Of a stretch of 12,482 nt of DNA, positions 5,758-12,482 are shown one piece after another. How positions within the stretch are numbered: position 1 is the first letter of the stretch; each line of letters starts with the position of its first letter. A model generated the notes under the pieces. The model saw only the letters and a list, made by a program, of their open reading frames with translations, was not told the origin of the DNA and did no database searches. The DNA is from JBEAOO01 sp041164825 (GTDB lineage: Bacteria > Pseudomonadota > Gammaproteobacteria > Burkholderiales > Burkholderiaceae_C). Location: the NCBI GenBank assembly GCA_041164825.1, contig JBEAOO010000133.1, forward strand, positions 1 to 12,482. The letters are read 5' to 3'. A program made the position numbers and the translations under genes.

Positions 5758-7764
5758 TCAGGCCTGGGCGGCCAGAGCGCGGGTGCGGGCGTCTTCGCTG
5801 CGGGTCACTTGATCCGCGGGAATGTAGAAGTCGCGCTTGTAGTTGAACGTGTGCACGATGGCCGCGATCACGACCGCGGCAAAGGCGATGGCGCCGACGA
5901 GCCACATGTGCCAGATCAGGGCAAAGCCGAACAAGGTGCTCAGGCCCGCAATGATCACGCCCGCCGCCGTGTTGGCCGGCATGTGGATCGGCTGGAAGCC
6001 GGCCACCGGGCGCTGCGCGCCACGGGTCTTCATGTCGTGCCAAGCGTCAAGGTCGTGCACCACCGGGGTGAAGGCAAAGTTGTAGTCCGGCGGGGGCGAC
6101 GAGGTCGACCACTCCAGCGTGCGGCCGCCCCAGGGGTCGCCGGTCACGTCGCGCAGCTTGTCGCGGTGCATGAAGCTGTAGCCGATGTTGATCAAGAAGC
6201 AGCCGATGCCGAGCGCGATCAGCACCGCGCCGAAGGCAGCGATCTGGAACCAGATCTGCAGCGACGGGTCTTCGAAGTGGCTCATGCGGCGGGTCACGCC
6301 CATCAGGCCCAGCACATACAGTGGCATGAAGGCGAAGTAGAAGCCGGTGAACCAGAACCAGAACGAGGCCTTGCCCCAGAAGTCGCTCAGCTTGTAGCCG
6401 AACACCTTCGGGTACCAGTAGGTGATGCCGGCGAAGGCGCCAAACACCACGCCGCCGATGATCACGTTGTGGAAGTGGGCGATCAGGAACAGGCTGTTGT
6501 GCAGCACGAAGTCGGCCGGGGGCACGGCCAGCAGCACGCCGGTCATGCCGCCGATCACGAAGGTGATCATGAAGCCCACGGTCCACAGCATCGGCACTTC
6601 AAAGCGGATGCGGCCGCGGTACATGGTGAACAGCCAGTTGAAGATCTTCGCGCCCGTGGGGATCGAGATGATCATCGTGGTGATGCCGAAGAACGAGTTC
6701 ACCGAGGCGCCGGAGCCCATGGTGAAGAAGTGGTGCAGCCAGACCAGGTACGACAAGATGGTGATCACAACCGTGGCGTACACCATCGAGGCGTAGCCGA
6801 ACAGCTTCTTGCCGCTGAAGGTGGAGACCACCTCAGAGAAGATGCCGAACACCGGCAGCACCAGGATGTAGACCTCCGGGTGGCCCCAGATCCAGATCAG
6901 GTTCACGTACATCATGGCGCTGCCGCCAAGATCGTTGGTGAAGAAGTTCATGCCCAGGTAGCGGTCCAGGCTCAGCAACACGAGCACGGCGGTCAGCACC
7001 GGGAAGGCAGCGACGATCAGCACGTTGGTGCACAGGGAGGTCCAGGTGAAGACGGGCATCTTCATCATGGTCATGCCGGGCGCGCGCATCTTGAGGATGG
7101 TGGCGATCAGGTTGATGCCCGAGAGCGTGGTGCCCACCCCCGCAATCTGCAGCGACCAGATGTAGTAGTCGACCCCCACGTCCGGGCTCTGCAAGATGCC
7201 CGAGAGCGGCGGGTAGGCGAGCCAGCCGGTGCGGGCGAATTCGCCCACGAACAGCGAAGCCATCACCAACACGGCGCCGCTGGTGGTCATCCAGAAGCTG
7301 AAGTTGTTGAGGAAGGGGAAGGCCACGTCACGCGCGCCGATTTGCAGCGGCACCACGTAGTTCATGAAGCCGGTGACGAAGGGCATCGCCACAAAGAAAA
7401 TCATGATCACGCCGTGGGCGGTGAACACCTGGTCGTAGTGGTGCGGTGGCAAGAAGCCGGCGCTGTCACCGAACGAGATGGCCTGCTGCGCACGCATCAT
7501 CAGCGCGTCGGCAAAGCCGCGCAGCAGCATGACCAGGCCCAGCACGATGTACATGATGCCGATCTTCTTGTGGTCGATGCTGGTGACCCAGTTGCGCCAG
7601 AAGGGGCCCCAGAGTTTGAACCAGGTCATGGCGCCGAAGGCCGCGATGCCGCCCAGCACCACCATCGCAAAGGTGGCGAGCAGGATGGGCTCGTGGAGGG
7701 GAATGGCGTCCCAGCTGAGGCGCCCCAGGATCGGGTGGCTGGCTTGTTCGTGAGCGTCGAGCAT
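5758..7764 (-). CDS. cyoB: Cytochrome o ubiquinol oxidase subunit I (CyoB)
   Basis: CyoB is the catalytic, proton-pumping subunit: it reduces O2 to water with electrons from ubiquinol through low-spin haem b and a haem o3-CuB centre. The 668-residue protein is close to E. coli CyoB (663), a 15-helix subunit. Visible ligands, named by analogy with E. coli, are H117 and H432 (haem b), H430 (high-spin haem), and H295, H344 and H345 (CuB). Y299 in WGHPEVY is the residue cross-linked to H295. D146 in QIGARDVAFP is the D-channel entrance and K373 in IPTGAKIFNW the K-channel residue. R82, D86, H109 and Q112 match the E. coli ubiquinol site (R71, D75, H98, Q101), so this is a quinol oxidase and not a cytochrome c oxidase. 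The ATG start gives a full-length protein; 91 nt separate it from cyoA and 26 nt from cyoC. Confidence 0.98.
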   Translation of the reverse strand: MLDAHEQASHPILGRLSWDAIPLHEPILLATFAMVVLGGIAAFGAMTWFKLWGPFWRNWVTSIDHKKIGIMYIVLGLVMLLRGFADALMMRAQQAISFGDSAGFLPPHHYDQVFTAHGVIMIFFVAMPFVTGFMNYVVPLQIGARDVAFPFLNNFSFWMTTSGAVLVMASLFVGEFARTGWLAYPPLSGILQSPDVGVDYYIWSLQIAGVGTTLSGINLIATILKMRAPGMTMMKMPVFTWTSLCTNVLIVAAFPVLTAVLVLLSLDRYLGMNFFTNDLGGSAMMYVNLIWIWGHPEVYILVLPVFGIFSEVVSTFSGKKLFGYASMVYATVVITILSYLVWLHHFFTMGSGASVNSFFGITTMIISIPTGAKIFNWLFTMYRGRIRFEVPMLWTVGFMITFVIGGMTGVLLAVPPADFVLHNSLFLIAHFHNVIIGGVVFGAFAGITYWYPKVFGYKLSDFWGKASFWFWFTGFYFAFMPLYVLGLMGVTRRMSHFEDPSLQIWFQIAAFGAVLIALGIGCFLINIGYSFMHRDKLRDVTGDPWGGRTLEWSTSSPPPDYNFAFTPVVHDLDAWHDMKTRGAQRPVAGFQPIHMPANTAAGVIIAGLSTLFGFALIWHMWLVGAIAFAAVVIAAIVHTFNYKRDFYIPADQVTRSEDARTRALAAQA

Positions 7765-7829
7765 CGTGTGTCTCGGGAAAACTGAAAAGGGGTGCGGCTG
7801 GCCGGGGCGCGGTGGGCGGGTCCCGGCGT

Positions 7830-7846
7830 CGCGCTTGTCTTGCGCG
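7830..7846 (-). other. Small GC hairpin in the cyoA-cyoB gap
   Basis: CGCGC and GCGCG flank a 7-nt loop between the cyoA stop and the cyoB start. No T-run follows, so it is unlikely to terminate transcription. Intercistronic hairpins like this can mark RNA processing or change relative expression, but nothing here proves it. Confidence 0.2.
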
Positions 7847-7855
7847 TTCGGGGGC

Positions 7856-8917
7856 TCAGCGTTGCAGCGTGGTCGCTGCGATCACGGCACCGGTCGGGTT
7901 GTCAGGCGTGCACAGCGAGGCCACGTAGCTCATGGTCTGGTCCGACTCGCGCCAGGCCTTGCTGGCCACGCCCGCGACGCTGCCTTTGCCCAGGCCACCG
8001 GCGGCGTCAATCGCCATCATCTGGCCCATGCACATCTTGCTGGTGTCGACGCAGCGGTTCAGGATCGCGTCGTACAGCGCCTTGTCGACGTTGCCATAGC
8101 GGCGCACCGGTTCACGCTCGCTGGGTTTTTCGAGCGCGGTGTAGCTGGCGCGGTCCAGGGTCTGGCCCTCGGTCTTGTTGCGCGCCACCCAGGCGGCGAA
8201 GTCGGCGTCGTTCAGGCCATGGAACTTGAAGCGCATGTGCGAGAAACCCGCGCCGCTGTAGTTGGCCGAGAAGCCGTCAAACACGCCCGCCTTGTTGATC
8301 ACGGCGTGCAGCTTGGTCTCCATGCCCGGCATGGCGTAGATCTGACCGGCCAACGCGGGGATGTAGAACGAGTTCATCACCGTCGAGGCCGTGATCTTGA
8401 AGCGGATCGGGCGGTCCACCGGGGCGGCCAGCTCGTTCACCGTGGCAATGCCTTGCTCCGGGTAGATGAAGAGCCACTTCCAGTCCAGCGCCACCACTTC
8501 CACCTCCAGCGGCTGCATGCCGGCCGGGATGCTGCGTTCGGCGTCAATGCGCTCGAGCGGGCGGTAGGGGTCGAGCTTGTGGGTGCTGATCCAGGTGATG
8601 GCGCCCAGGGCGATGATGATCAACAGCGGTGCGCCCCAGATCAGCAGCTCCAGCTTGGTCGAGTGGTCCCAATCGGGCGTGTAAGTGGCTTCGGTGTTGC
8701 TTTGGCGGTAGCGCCACGCAAACAGCAGCGTCAGCACGATCACCGGTACGATGATCAACAGCATCAGCAGCGTGGACGTGACCACCAACTGGGCTTGCTG
8801 CGCAGCGATGTCGCCCGAGGGTTTCATCACCACAGCGTTGCAGGCGGCCAGCGGCAACGCGGCGACCAACAGGCCCCAGCGGGCCCGGTTTCGGAGGGAG
8901 GAGGGCATGGTTGGCAT
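7856..8917 (-). CDS. cyoA: Cytochrome o ubiquinol oxidase subunit II (CyoA)
   Basis: This 353-residue lipoprotein subunit has two membrane helices (about 44-68 and 90-110) and a periplasmic cupredoxin domain. The signal peptide ends in the lipobox LAAC, so C26 should be lipidated and be the mature N-terminus. The cupredoxin fold is seen in LEVEVVALDWKWLFIYPEQG (137-156) and NSFYIPALAGQIYAMPGM (182-199). The CuA ligands of cytochrome c oxidases are lost: the usual first His is N182, the two Cys are S217 and S221 (SANYSGAGFSHM), and the last His is F225. This is diagnostic of a quinol oxidase. After the domain comes the arm region (FHGLNDADFAAWVARNK) and an extension with C289, C296 and C336 and the Met-rich MCMGQMM; overall it is longer than E. 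coli CyoA (315). Two ATGs compete, at 8917 and 8908, neither with a good ribosome site. It is first in the operon. Confidence 0.97.
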   Translation of the reverse strand: MPTMPSSLRNRARWGLLVAALPLAACNAVVMKPSGDIAAQQAQLVVTSTLLMLLIIVPVIVLTLLFAWRYRQSNTEATYTPDWDHSTKLELLIWGAPLLIIIALGAITWISTHKLDPYRPLERIDAERSIPAGMQPLEVEVVALDWKWLFIYPEQGIATVNELAAPVDRPIRFKITASTVMNSFYIPALAGQIYAMPGMETKLHAVINKAGVFDGFSANYSGAGFSHMRFKFHGLNDADFAAWVARNKTEGQTLDRASYTALEKPSEREPVRRYGNVDKALYDAILNRCVDTSKMCMGQMMAIDAAGGLGKGSVAGVASKAWRESDQTMSYVASLCTPDNPTGAVIAATTLQR

Positions 8918-8965
8918 CGGGGAAAACCAGAGCGGCGGGTAAACGCGACTTGCGCTTTGAGTTCA

Positions 8966-8971
8966 AATGTA
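8966..8971 (-). promoter_or_regulatory. Possible -10 element of the cyoA promoter (TACATT)
   Basis: Leftward TACATT matches four of six bases of the sigma-70 -10 box and lies 48 nt before the upstream cyoA ATG. The nearest -35-like TTGACT (8986-8991) gives only a 14-nt spacer, too short for a standard promoter. Either the promoter needs an activator or the real -10 lies elsewhere. Confidence 0.3.
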
Positions 8972-8977
8972 TCCTGA

Positions 8978-8991
8978 TTGACACAAGTCAA
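8978..8991. promoter_or_regulatory. Candidate FNR/FixK/ANR-type binding site (TTGAC-N4-GTCAA)
   Basis: A perfect 14-bp palindrome with 5-nt arms, TTGAC ACAA GTCAA, lies in the 145-nt region between cyoA and the divergent transporter. It fits the TTGA-N6-TCAA core recognised by FNR, ANR and FixK proteins, which respond to low oxygen. Its centre is about 67 nt upstream of the cyoA ATG, and it overlaps the likely -35 region, a position suited to repression. In other proteobacteria FNR-type proteins repress cyo without oxygen. The first half also reads TTGACA, a sigma-70 -35 consensus, so part of the match could be promoter sequence. Confidence 0.55.
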
Positions 8992-9062
8992 CCATTGGAC
9001 AGTTTGTCTCACTTCCGTCGTTTTTAGAGCCAGAAAACCGACCTTTTTTGCACTGAATCACC

Positions 9063-10409
9063 ATGTCCAACACCCACGCACTGCACCCCCAGATGCTGCC
9101 CGCTGGCGGCGGCACCGACCCTGCTCACGATGCATCCAGCGTCGCACCCGGCGACATCGCCGTGGGCGTGATCATCGGCCGCGCGTCCGAATATTTCGAC
9201 TTCTTTGTGTATGGCCTGGCCTCGGTGCTGGTGTTTCCGGCCGTGTTCTTCCCCTTCGCCGACCGGCTCGACGGCACGCTCTACGCCTTTGCCATCTTTT
9301 CGCTGGCGTTCATCGTGCGCCCCATCGGCACCCTGGTGGGCATGCAGATTCAGCGCCGATTCGGCCGCAGCACCAAGCTGACCTTTGCGCTGTTCCTGCT
9401 CGGCTGCTCCACCGCTGGCATGGCCATGCTGCCGGGCTACAGCCAAATCGGTGCCGCCTCGTTTGCGCTGCTGGCGCTGTGCCGCATCGGCCAGGGCTTG
9501 GCGCTGGGTGGATCATGGGACGGCTTGCCCTCGCTGCTGGCACTCAACGCCCCTGAAGGCCGCCGCGGCTGGTACGCCATGCTGGGCCAGTTGGGCGCCC
9601 CCCTGGGCTTCATCATTGCGTGCAGCCTCTATGCCTACCTTTGGGACGACCTGGCCAGTGCCGACTTTCTCGACTGGGGCTGGCGCTATCCCTTCTTCGC
9701 GGCCTTCGCCATCAACGTGGTGGCTTTGTTTGCCCGCCTGCGCTTGGTGGTGACCCACGAGTACGAGCGTGAACTCGAAGCCAACGAGCTGGAGCCGTCC
9801 AGCGTGCGTGAGCTGTTCAGCACCCAGGGCAGCAATGTGTTCATCGGTGCGTTTGCCTCGCTGGCCAGCTACGCGCTGTTCCACATCGTCACCGTGTTCC
9901 CGCTGTCGTGGATCATGCTGTATTCGCAGCAGGTGATCGGCGAGTTCCTGGTGGTGCAGATCGTGGGTGCGCTGCTGTGCGCTGCCGCCATGCCCATCTC
10001 GGGCCTGATCGCCGACCAGATTGGCCGCCGCAGCATGCTGGGCTCACTCGCCGTGATGATTGGCGTGTTCAGCCTGTTCACGCCGCTGATGCTGGGCGGC
10101 GGCAAGTTTGGCCAAGACGCGTTCATCTTGGTGGGCTTTGTGCTGCTGGGTTTGTCGTATGGGCAAGCTGCAGGCTCGGTGTCGGGCAACTTCCTGCCGC
10201 GCCTGCGCTACACCGGTGCGGCCATCACGGCCGATCTGGCCTGGCTGGTGGGCGCCGCGTTTGCGCCGCTGACCGCGCTGGGCTTGTCGTCGCACTTCGG
10301 CTTGAGCGCCGTCACCGCCTACCTGCTGTCGGCCGTGGCCTGCACGCTGATCGCGCTGCGCGTCAACAAAAAACGCATGGCCAGCGATGGAAGCCGTGGT
10401 TTGAACTGA
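9063..10409 (+). CDS. MFS transporter, metabolite:H+ symporter (MHS) type
   Basis: The 448-residue inner-membrane protein has about 12 predicted helices. It resembles the MHS branch of the major facilitator superfamily, whose members (ProP, ShiA, KgtP, CitA) co-transport organic acids or osmolytes with protons. Supporting motifs are ASEYFDFFVYG (41-51) with acidic E43 and D46, CRIGQGLALGGSW (140-152), the second-half loop motif IADQIGRRSM (316-325) and NFLPRLRYTGAA (376-387), the usual MHS block before helix 11. The first-half loop motif is degenerate: MQIQRRFGRSTK replaces the typical DR-x-GRR, and the GGEWGGA-like block reads GGSWDGL. The substrate cannot be read from the sequence. It is transcribed divergently from cyoA across a 145-nt gap holding the FNR-like site. 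The start lacks a good Shine-Dalgarno sequence; the ATG is kept because an N-terminal hydrophilic tail of about 30 residues fits the family. Confidence 0.91.
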   Translation: MSNTHALHPQMLPAGGGTDPAHDASSVAPGDIAVGVIIGRASEYFDFFVYGLASVLVFPAVFFPFADRLDGTLYAFAIFSLAFIVRPIGTLVGMQIQRRFGRSTKLTFALFLLGCSTAGMAMLPGYSQIGAASFALLALCRIGQGLALGGSWDGLPSLLALNAPEGRRGWYAMLGQLGAPLGFIIACSLYAYLWDDLASADFLDWGWRYPFFAAFAINVVALFARLRLVVTHEYERELEANELEPSSVRELFSTQGSNVFIGAFASLASYALFHIVTVFPLSWIMLYSQQVIGEFLVVQIVGALLCAAAMPISGLIADQIGRRSMLGSLAVMIGVFSLFTPLMLGGGKFGQDAFILVGFVLLGLSYGQAAGSVSGNFLPRLRYTGAAITADLAWLVGAAFAPLTALGLSSHFGLSAVTAYLLSAVACTLIALRVNKKRMASDGSRGLN

Positions 10410-10450
10410 TGAAGTGAAGGATGCGCCCGGCTCGGCTGGGTGTTTTGGCA

Positions 10451-10485
10451 GGGCAGCGTCGGTCTCAGGCCGGGCTGCCCTTTTT
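10451..10485 (+). terminator. Intrinsic terminator after the MFS transporter gene
   Basis: GGGCAGC (10451-10457) pairs perfectly with GCTGCCC (10474-10480) across a 16-nt loop, and five T follow directly; an A-T pair can extend the stem by one. It starts 42 nt past the transporter stop. No T-run exists on the other strand, so it does not serve the converging lysR gene. Confidence 0.8.
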
Positions 10486-10513
10486 CATGGATGAGCGGGC
10501 CGGTGCCTGCGGT

Positions 10514-11410
10514 TCAGCGTGGCACCTCGCGCAGCAGCAGGTCGCTCAAGTGCTCGGCCGCCGGCGTGAGCGGCAGGCCTTGGCGCGTCACCATCACCAC
10601 ATCGGGCGCAGGCAGGCGCTCGCGCAGGCGCACGGCCTGCAATGAGCCTTGCGTGGCCGGAAACTGCTCCCACTGCACGGGCACCATGGCCAGCATGTCG
10701 GTGCTGGTGAGGGCCGCCATCAGCGACAGCGCGGTGCGCGCATGCAGCACCACGCGCGGCGGCGGCAAGCCGTGTTCCGCAAACAGCTGCGCCAGGTCCT
10801 GCTCGGCGTTGTAGTCGATGGCGGTGGTGGCCCAGTCGGCTTCGGCCAAGGCCTTGAGCGAGCGCACCCGCTGCATCGGGTGGCCCTGGCGGCACACCAC
10901 GGTGCGCACATTGCCAAACAGGCGCTGCAGCTTGATGCCGGGCGCGGGTGTTTCGCGCGGCGCGGCGCCCAGGTAGAAATCAATGTGGCCGGTGCGCAGG
11001 CGCTCCTCCACGTCCGGGAACAAGCCCTCAATCAGTTGCAACCGCACGTTCGGGTAGCGCTGGCGGAAGGCCGGCAGCGCGCGCGGCAGCATGCCCACGT
11101 GCGGCATGATCGACAGCGCCGCCACCACCTCGCCACGCTCGTCGCCCAGGCCCTGGGCGAGCTCGTCGCGGGCGCGTTTGAGCTCGTTCACTACCGCGCT
11201 GGCGCGCTGATGAAACTGCCGCCCTTGCGCCGTCAGCGTCATGCCCTGTGCGGCACGGGTGAACAGCTCGGTGCCGAGCTCGCGCTCCAGCGCGCGCACG
11301 CTTCGGCTGAGTGCGGGCTGCGGCAGGTTCAAGCGCCGCGCAGCAGCCCGCAGGCTACCGTGTTCCACGATGGCGGCCAGGTGCTGCAATTGGTCGAGTT
11401 TGAGGCTCAT
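10514..11410 (-). CDS. LysR-type transcriptional regulator
   Basis: The 298-residue regulator has an N-terminal winged helix-turn-helix (about 3-62): LDQLQHLAAIVEHGSLRAAARRLNLPQPALSRSVRALERELGTELFTR, the classic LysR pattern. The linker helix runs to about 90, followed by the effector-binding domain (about 93-298), including a GHIDFYLGA strand (141-149) and conserved turns around RTVVCRQGHP (169-178). The frame extends 22 codons upstream to an ATG at 11476, but the ATG at 11410 is chosen because LysR proteins usually start directly before this helix and the upstream part overlaps the likely operator. It is divergent from the Bug receptor gene, the normal layout for a LysR protein that controls its neighbour and itself. 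The effector is likely a small carboxylic or aromatic acid, inferred from the neighbour only. Confidence 0.95.
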   Translation of the reverse strand: MSLKLDQLQHLAAIVEHGSLRAAARRLNLPQPALSRSVRALERELGTELFTRAAQGMTLTAQGRQFHQRASAVVNELKRARDELAQGLGDERGEVVAALSIMPHVGMLPRALPAFRQRYPNVRLQLIEGLFPDVEERLRTGHIDFYLGAAPRETPAPGIKLQRLFGNVRTVVCRQGHPMQRVRSLKALAEADWATTAIDYNAEQDLAQLFAEHGLPPPRVVLHARTALSLMAALTSTDMLAMVPVQWEQFPATQGSLQAVRLRERLPAPDVVMVTRQGLPLTPAAEHLSDLLLREVPR

Positions 11411-11465
11411 GGTGGGGGATGCAAAAATCGAATCACGAACGCAATCAGTGCATCTTACGGGCATC

Positions 11466-11496
11466 GCTCGGTACACCTACATTGAGTGCACCGAGC
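11466..11496. promoter_or_regulatory. Imperfect inverted repeat, candidate LysR operator
   Basis: GCTCGGTaCAC and GTGcACCGAGC face each other across 9 nt; ten of eleven arm positions pair, seven without a break. It lies between lysR and the Bug gene. It overlaps TACATT (11478-11483), a possible -10 for the rightward gene 17 nt after TTACGG. It is also upstream of TAAGAT (11452-11457 on the other strand), a possible lysR -10. LysR proteins commonly bind such dyads. A cruciform or RNA hairpin is an alternative reading. Confidence 0.5.
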
Positions 11497-11533
11497 CCCA
11501 TGCAAGGGGTCACCCATCGACATGGAGCGAGAC

Positions 11534-12482
11534 ATGAACCCACCCCTTTCCCGACGCCTGGCGCTACTGAGCATGGCCCTGGCGCTCACCGGCCCGGCCA
11601 AGGCGCAAGCCGACTGGCCCAACAAACCGGTGCGCTTGATCGTGCCCGCCGCGGCCGGTTCGGCCCCCGACGTGGTGGCCCGCCTGGTGGCCGACAAGCT
11701 CGGCGCCGCCTGGGGCCAGACGGTGATCGTCGACAACAAGCCCGGCGCGGGTGGCATCCCGGGCATGTCGGCCTTGGCCCGTTCGGCCAATGACGGCTAC
11801 ACGCTCGGTTTCGTGCCCGCCGCCATGGGCACCATCACGCCGCTGGTTTACAAGAATCCGCAGTTCAACCCCGACTCCGATCTCTCGGCCGTGGCCACCG
11901 TGGGCACCAGCCCGCTGGTGCTGGTGACGAGCGCGGCCAGCGGCATCACCACCCTGGCCGATCTGGCCAGGTACGCCAAGGCCAACCCGGGCAAGGTCAA
12001 CTTCGCCGCACCTCAGCCCAACTCGCTGCCGCACCTGGCCGGCGAGATGGTCAGCAAGGCCGGCAACATGAACCTGTTCACCGTGCCATACCCGGGCCCG
12101 CCGGCCGCCATGACGGCGGTGATCTCGGGTGACGCCACGGTCACGGCCGACGGCCTGCCGGGCCTGCTGCCGCACATCAAGTCGGGCCGGCTGAAGGCCC
12201 TGGGCGTGACCTCGAGCCAGCGCCTGCCTGGCCTGGACACCATCCCGACCGTCGCCGAAACCTACCCGGGTTATGAGGCCATCGGCTGGTTCCAGATCCT
12301 GGTGCCGGCGGGCACGTCGGCGGCCATCAGCGAGCGCGTCAACGTGGACATCAACAAGGTGACCTCGCTGCCCGACATCGTGGCCAAGTTCGCCGAGTTT
12401 GGCGTCTACCCCAAGCACGACAACCTGGCGGCCTCGCGCGAGTTTTTTGCCGCGCAGCGCAAGGCCATGAAGAAGCTCGTCA
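11534..12482 (+). CDS. Tripartite tricarboxylate transporter substrate-binding protein (Bug/TctC family), partial 3' end
   Basis: This is the periplasmic solute receptor of the Bug family, which binds carboxylates and related small molecules for TctAB-type carriers or acts as a sensor. It is open for 316 codons to the edge; the family is about 320-330 residues, so only a short C-terminus is missing. A signal peptide (basic SRR, hydrophobic LALLSMALALTG, likely cut after AQA at about 26) leads into DWPNKPVRLIVPAAAGSAPDVVARLVADKL. The VDNKPGAGG block (66-74) and SGRLKALGVTSSQRLPGLDTIPTVAETYPGYE (217-248) are typical. GGAG lies 6 nt before the ATG at 11534, which decides the start over an in-frame ATG at 11522. 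Residue 42 is Gly-Ser-Ala where many members have GGxxD (here GSAPD), a mild deviation in the ligand loop. No tctA or tctB gene is seen before the edge. Confidence 0.95.
   Translation, partial: MNPPLSRRLALLSMALALTGPAKAQADWPNKPVRLIVPAAAGSAPDVVARLVADKLGAAWGQTVIVDNKPGAGGIPGMSALARSANDGYTLGFVPAAMGTITPLVYKNPQFNPDSDLSAVATVGTSPLVLVTSAASGITTLADLARYAKANPGKVNFAAPQPNSLPHLAGEMVSKAGNMNLFTVPYPGPPAAMTAVISGDATVTADGLPGLLPHIKSGRLKALGVTSSQRLPGLDTIPTVAETYPGYEAIGWFQILVPAGTSAAISERVNVDINKVTSLPDIVAKFAEFGVYPKHDNLAASREFFAAQRKAMKKLV

Noticed and set aside
5734..7785. 683-codon rightward open frame opposite cyoB
   Set aside because: It is the mirror of a high-GC gene. The product is rich in His, Glu, Asp, Arg and Val with no domain pattern, while the leftward frame gives CyoB with every catalytic residue.
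7766..8977. 403-codon rightward open frame opposite cyoA
   Set aside because: It lies antisense to a certain gene, and its composition is typical of shadow frames (Gly, Arg, His, Val).
11411..11476. 22-residue N-terminal extension of the LysR regulator
   Set aside because: LysR proteins start right before the helix-turn-helix. The extension would run into the candidate operator and has no ribosome site.

Overview
The window is about 12.5 kb of GC-rich, densely coded DNA. Its gene families and their order suggest a beta-proteobacterium of the order Burkholderiales, probably Comamonadaceae. That placement rests on a cyo quinol oxidase operon joined to a SURF1 gene and a RegB/RegA pair, a Bug-type periplasmic receptor next to a LysR regulator, and an sll1863-like coiled-coil protein. 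It is inferred from family resemblance, not from a search. No rRNA, tRNA, CRISPR array, insertion sequence or prophage is visible.

Left part (1-1845): a leftward gene of unknown function runs off the left edge (1-315). A rightward gene follows for a small coiled-coil, stress-type protein (743-1039). It converges with a leftward gene for a small outer-membrane beta-barrel protein (1273-1845).

Centre (1997-8917): one leftward block reads cyoA-cyoB-cyoC-cyoD-SURF1-regB-regA. It encodes a complete four-subunit haem-copper quinol oxidase, an assembly factor, and a redox-sensing two-component system. The genes are tightly packed: cyoC/cyoD overlap as ATGA, SURF1/regB overlap by 32 nt, and regB/regA by 11 nt. 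The key residues are intact: haem and CuB ligands, K- and D-channel residues and the quinol-site residues in CyoB; loss of CuA ligands in CyoA; the quinone motif and redox cysteine in RegB; the phospho-acceptor aspartate and Fis-type helix-turn-helix in RegA. The oxidase takes electrons from ubiquinol, while RegB can sense the quinone pool and redox state, so respiration and its regulator share a transcript. No cyoE (haem O synthase) is present in the window.

Divergent promoter region (8918-9062): it separates cyoA from a rightward MHS-type major facilitator transporter. It carries a perfect palindrome, TTGAC-N4-GTCAA, of the FNR/FixK/ANR type, placed where it could repress cyo at low oxygen.

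Right part (9063-12482): the transporter ends at a clear intrinsic terminator. A leftward LysR regulator and a rightward Bug/TctC receptor (cut by the right edge) are divergent, with an 11-bp-arm imperfect inverted repeat between them that looks like the LysR operator.

Most of this is a well-conserved respiratory locus. I found no clearly new system. The most useful leads are the two candidate operators, the link between the transporter and the oxidase, and the unknown gene at the left edge.
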